Below, in pieces: positions 60,917-64,000 of a stretch of 64,000 nt of DNA. Every line of letters begins with the position of its first letter. Position 1 is the first letter of the stretch. The notes beneath the pieces are model-generated. The model was not told where the DNA came from. It ran no database searches and saw only the letters and a list, made by a program, of their open reading frames with translations. The stretch is from Streptomyces sp. NBC_01471. Lineage in GTDB: Bacteria; Actinomycetota; Actinomycetes; Streptomycetales; Streptomycetaceae. A program made the translations under genes and the position numbers. The stretch spans positions 2,521,001 through 2,585,000 of the forward strand of contig NZ_CP109450.1 in the NCBI RefSeq assembly GCF_041438865.1, given 5' to 3'.

Positions 60917-62581
60917 ATGCCAGAGTTTGCGTACTCCGATCTGCTCCCCGTGGGAGCGGACACCACGCCGTACCGGCTGGTGACCGCCGAGGGCGTCTCC
61001 ACCTTCGAAGCCGACGGGCGTACCTTCCTCAAGGTCGAGCCCGAGGCACTGCGCACGCTCGCCGCCGCGGCCATGCATGACATCTCGCACTATCTGCGCC
61101 CGGCCCACCTCACCCAGCTGCGCAAGATCGTCGACGACCCCGAGGCCTCCTCCAACGACAAGTTCGTCGCGCTGGACCTGCTGAAGAACGCCAACATCGC
61201 GGCCGCGGGTGTCCTCCCGATGTGCCAGGACACCGGCACCGCGATCGTCATGGGCAAGCGTGGCCAGAACGTGCTGACGGAGGGCGGCGACGAGGAAGCC
61301 CTGTCCCGCGGCATCTTCGACGCGTACACCAAGCTCAACCTGCGGTACTCGCAGATGGCCCCGCTCACCATGTGGGAGGAGAAGAACACCGGCTCGAACC
61401 TGCCCGCGCAGATCGAGCTGTACGCGACCGACGGCGGCGCGTACAAGTTCCTCTTCATGGCCAAGGGCGGCGGCTCCGCCAACAAGTCGTTCCTCTACCA
61501 GGAGACCAAGGCCGTCCTCAACGAGGCGTCCATGATGAAGTTCCTGGAGGAGAAGATCCGTTCGCTGGGGACGGCCGCGTGCCCGCCGTACCACTTGGCC
61601 ATCACCGTGGGCGGTACGTCGGCCGAGTTCGCGCTGAAGACCGCCAAGTACGCCTCCGCGCACTACCTCGACGAGCTGCCCACCGAGGGCTCCCCGACCG
61701 GGCACGGCTTCCGCGACACGGAGCTGGAGCAGAAGGTCTTCGAGCTGACGCAGAAGATCGGTATCGGTGCGCAGTTCGGCGGGAAGTACTTCTGCCACGA
61801 CGTCCGCGTCGTCCGGCTGCCCCGGCACGGCGCCTCGCTGCCCGTCGCCATCGCCGTCTCCTGCTCGGCCGACCGGCAGGCCGTCGCGAAGATCACCGCC
61901 GAAGGCGTCTTCCTGGAGCAGCTGGAGACCGACCCGGCGCGCTTCCTGCCCGACACCACGGACGAGCACCTGGAGGACGCAGGCGTCGTCGAGGTCGACC
62001 TGAACCGGCCGATGGACGACATCCTCGCCGAGCTGACCAGGTTCCCGGTCAAGACCCGGCTCTCGCTGACCGGGCCGCTGGTCGTGGCGCGCGACATCGC
62101 GCACGCCAAGATCAAGGAGCGGCTGGACGCGGGCGAGGAGATGCCGCAGTACCTGAAGGACCACCCGGTCTACTACGCGGGACCCGCCAAGACCCCCGAG
62201 GGATACGCGTCCGGCTCGTTCGGCCCGACCACGGCCGGCCGGATGGACTCCTACGTGGAGCAGTTCCAGGCCGCGGGCGGCTCGAAGGTGATGCTCGCCA
62301 AGGGCAACCGCTCGCAGCAGGTCACCGACGCGTGCGGCAGCCACGGCGGCTTCTACCTCGGCTCGATCGGCGGCCCGGCGGCCCGGCTCGCCCAGGACTG
62401 CATCAAGAAGGTCGAGGTCCTGGAGTACGAGGAGCTGGGCATGGAGGCCGTGTGGAAGATCGAGGTCGAGGACTTCCCCGCGTTCATCGTGGTCGACGAC
62501 AAGGGCAACGACTTCTTCCGGGCGCCCGCCGAGTCCCCCACCATCCTCAGCATCCCGGTCCGCGCCCCCGGCCAGGCGTAG
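60917..62581 (+). CDS. Fumarate hydratase, class I ([4Fe-4S])
   Basis: 554-aa iron-sulfur fumarase, single-chain type with N-terminal alpha and C-terminal beta domains. The cluster cysteines are in [29 protein letters not shown] and [12 protein letters not shown]. The beta domain has [20 protein letters not shown] and [20 protein letters not shown]. It hydrates fumarate to malate. The ATG at 60917 is well spaced from GAGGAA; the ATG at 60908 would be too close. A class II fumarase gene follows on the same strand after a terminator. Confidence 0.95.
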   Translation: MPEFAYSDLLPVGADTTPYRLVTAEGVSTFEADGRTFLKVEPEALRTLAAAAMHDISHYLRPAHLTQLRKIVDDPEASSNDKFVALDLLKNANIAAAGVLPMCQDTGTAIVMGKRGQNVLTEGGDEEALSRGIFDAYTKLNLRYSQMAPLTMWEEKNTGSNLPAQIELYATDGGAYKFLFMAKGGGSANKSFLYQETKAVLNEASMMKFLEEKIRSLGTAACPPYHLAITVGGTSAEFALKTAKYASAHYLDELPTEGSPTGHGFRDTELEQKVFELTQKIGIGAQFGGKYFCHDVRVVRLPRHGASLPVAIAVSCSADRQAVAKITAEGVFLEQLETDPARFLPDTTDEHLEDAGVVEVDLNRPMDDILAELTRFPVKTRLSLTGPLVVARDIAHAKIKERLDAGEEMPQYLKDHPVYYAGPAKTPEGYASGSFGPTTAGRMDSYVEQFQAAGGSKVMLAKGNRSQQVTDACGSHGGFYLGSIGGPAARLAQDCIKKVEVLEYEELGMEAVWKIEVEDFPAFIVVDDKGNDFFRAPAESPTILSIPVRAPGQA

Positions 62582-62600
62582 CGGCACCGCTGGTTCCGGA

Positions 62601-62634
62601 TCACCCCCCACCGCCGTCCGGCGGTGGGGGGTGA
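62601..62634 (+). terminator. Terminator between the two fumarase genes
   Basis: Perfect 15-bp stem (TCACCCCCCACCGCC and complement) with a 4-nt loop, followed by TCTTCT. It separates the two fumarases into distinct transcription units. Confidence 0.85.
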
Positions 62635-62697
62635 TCTTCTCTCCGGGCCGGGAACACCTCTCCGTCAGGCGTTGCTGTCGGATGTGGAGGTACGACG

Positions 62698-64000
<1,303 letters not shown>

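Overview
The window is a 64 kb piece of a Streptomyces chromosome. GC content is very high with strong third-position G/C bias. Typical markers are a WhiB protein, paired XRE/DUF397 regulators, DUF1232, DUF4245, DUF6542 and DUF1707 proteins, polyphosphate glucokinase, a SpoIIE-type PP2C phosphatase with a HATPase domain, and adjacent class I and class II fumarases. From about 49.5 kb to the end the gene order (ychF, ppgK, ispH, xseA/xseB, glpX, WhiB, DUF1707, class I fumarase, fumC) looks like conserved core chromosome.

Left part (1-9 kb): two divergent oligopeptide ABC importers. The first is an incomplete minus-strand unit (binding lipoprotein, then permease, running off the left edge). The second is a complete plus-strand operon (permease, Tat-type binding lipoprotein, permease, ATPase, ATPase) with the content and order of a BldK-type importer. 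A third, orphan family 5 binding protein lies at 17.8-20.0 kb.

Most interesting region (9.3-15.4 kb): a compact locus that reads as an uncharacterised RiPP pathway. It has an M3/PepF-like zinc peptidase, a 19-residue peptide gene behind a near-perfect Shine-Dalgarno sequence, two strong hairpins, an E1/ThiF-like adenylating enzyme with an apparent N-terminal peptide-recognition (RRE/PqqD-like) domain, and an MFS exporter. Behind these come a chloramphenicol-phosphotransferase-like kinase and a GNAT acetyltransferase as candidate self-resistance genes. The peptidase has two TTA codons and the exporter one, which suggests bldA control. Peptide gene, hairpin, E1 enzyme and exporter parallel the microcin C operon (mccA, mccB, mccC), but the precursor does not end in Asn, so the chemistry may differ.

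Middle (15.5-32 kb): typA, the orphan binding protein, a succinate dehydrogenase/fumarate reductase operon, and a sugar-use island. The island has a LacI regulator, a CE7 esterase, a CUT1 sugar ABC importer and a GH1 glycosidase, and matching LacI-type palindromes lie upstream of both the regulator and the transporter.

32-49.5 kb is accessory and partly decayed. It holds a TPM-family protein that seems to have lost its TPM domain, an XRE/DUF397 pair, SpoIIE/anti-sigma-like regulators, Nudix, GntR, a MarR-MFS-isochorismatase-like operon, an N-terminally truncated transglutaminase-like gene, a TetR/cyclase pair with a large inverted-repeat operator, a frameshifted conserved gene, a frameshifted and truncated nuclease/NTPase-like (possibly defence) gene, and a YefM/YoeB toxin-antitoxin module with a palindromic operator.

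49.5-64 kb: housekeeping genes. No rRNA, tRNA, CRISPR array, insertion sequence or prophage was seen.
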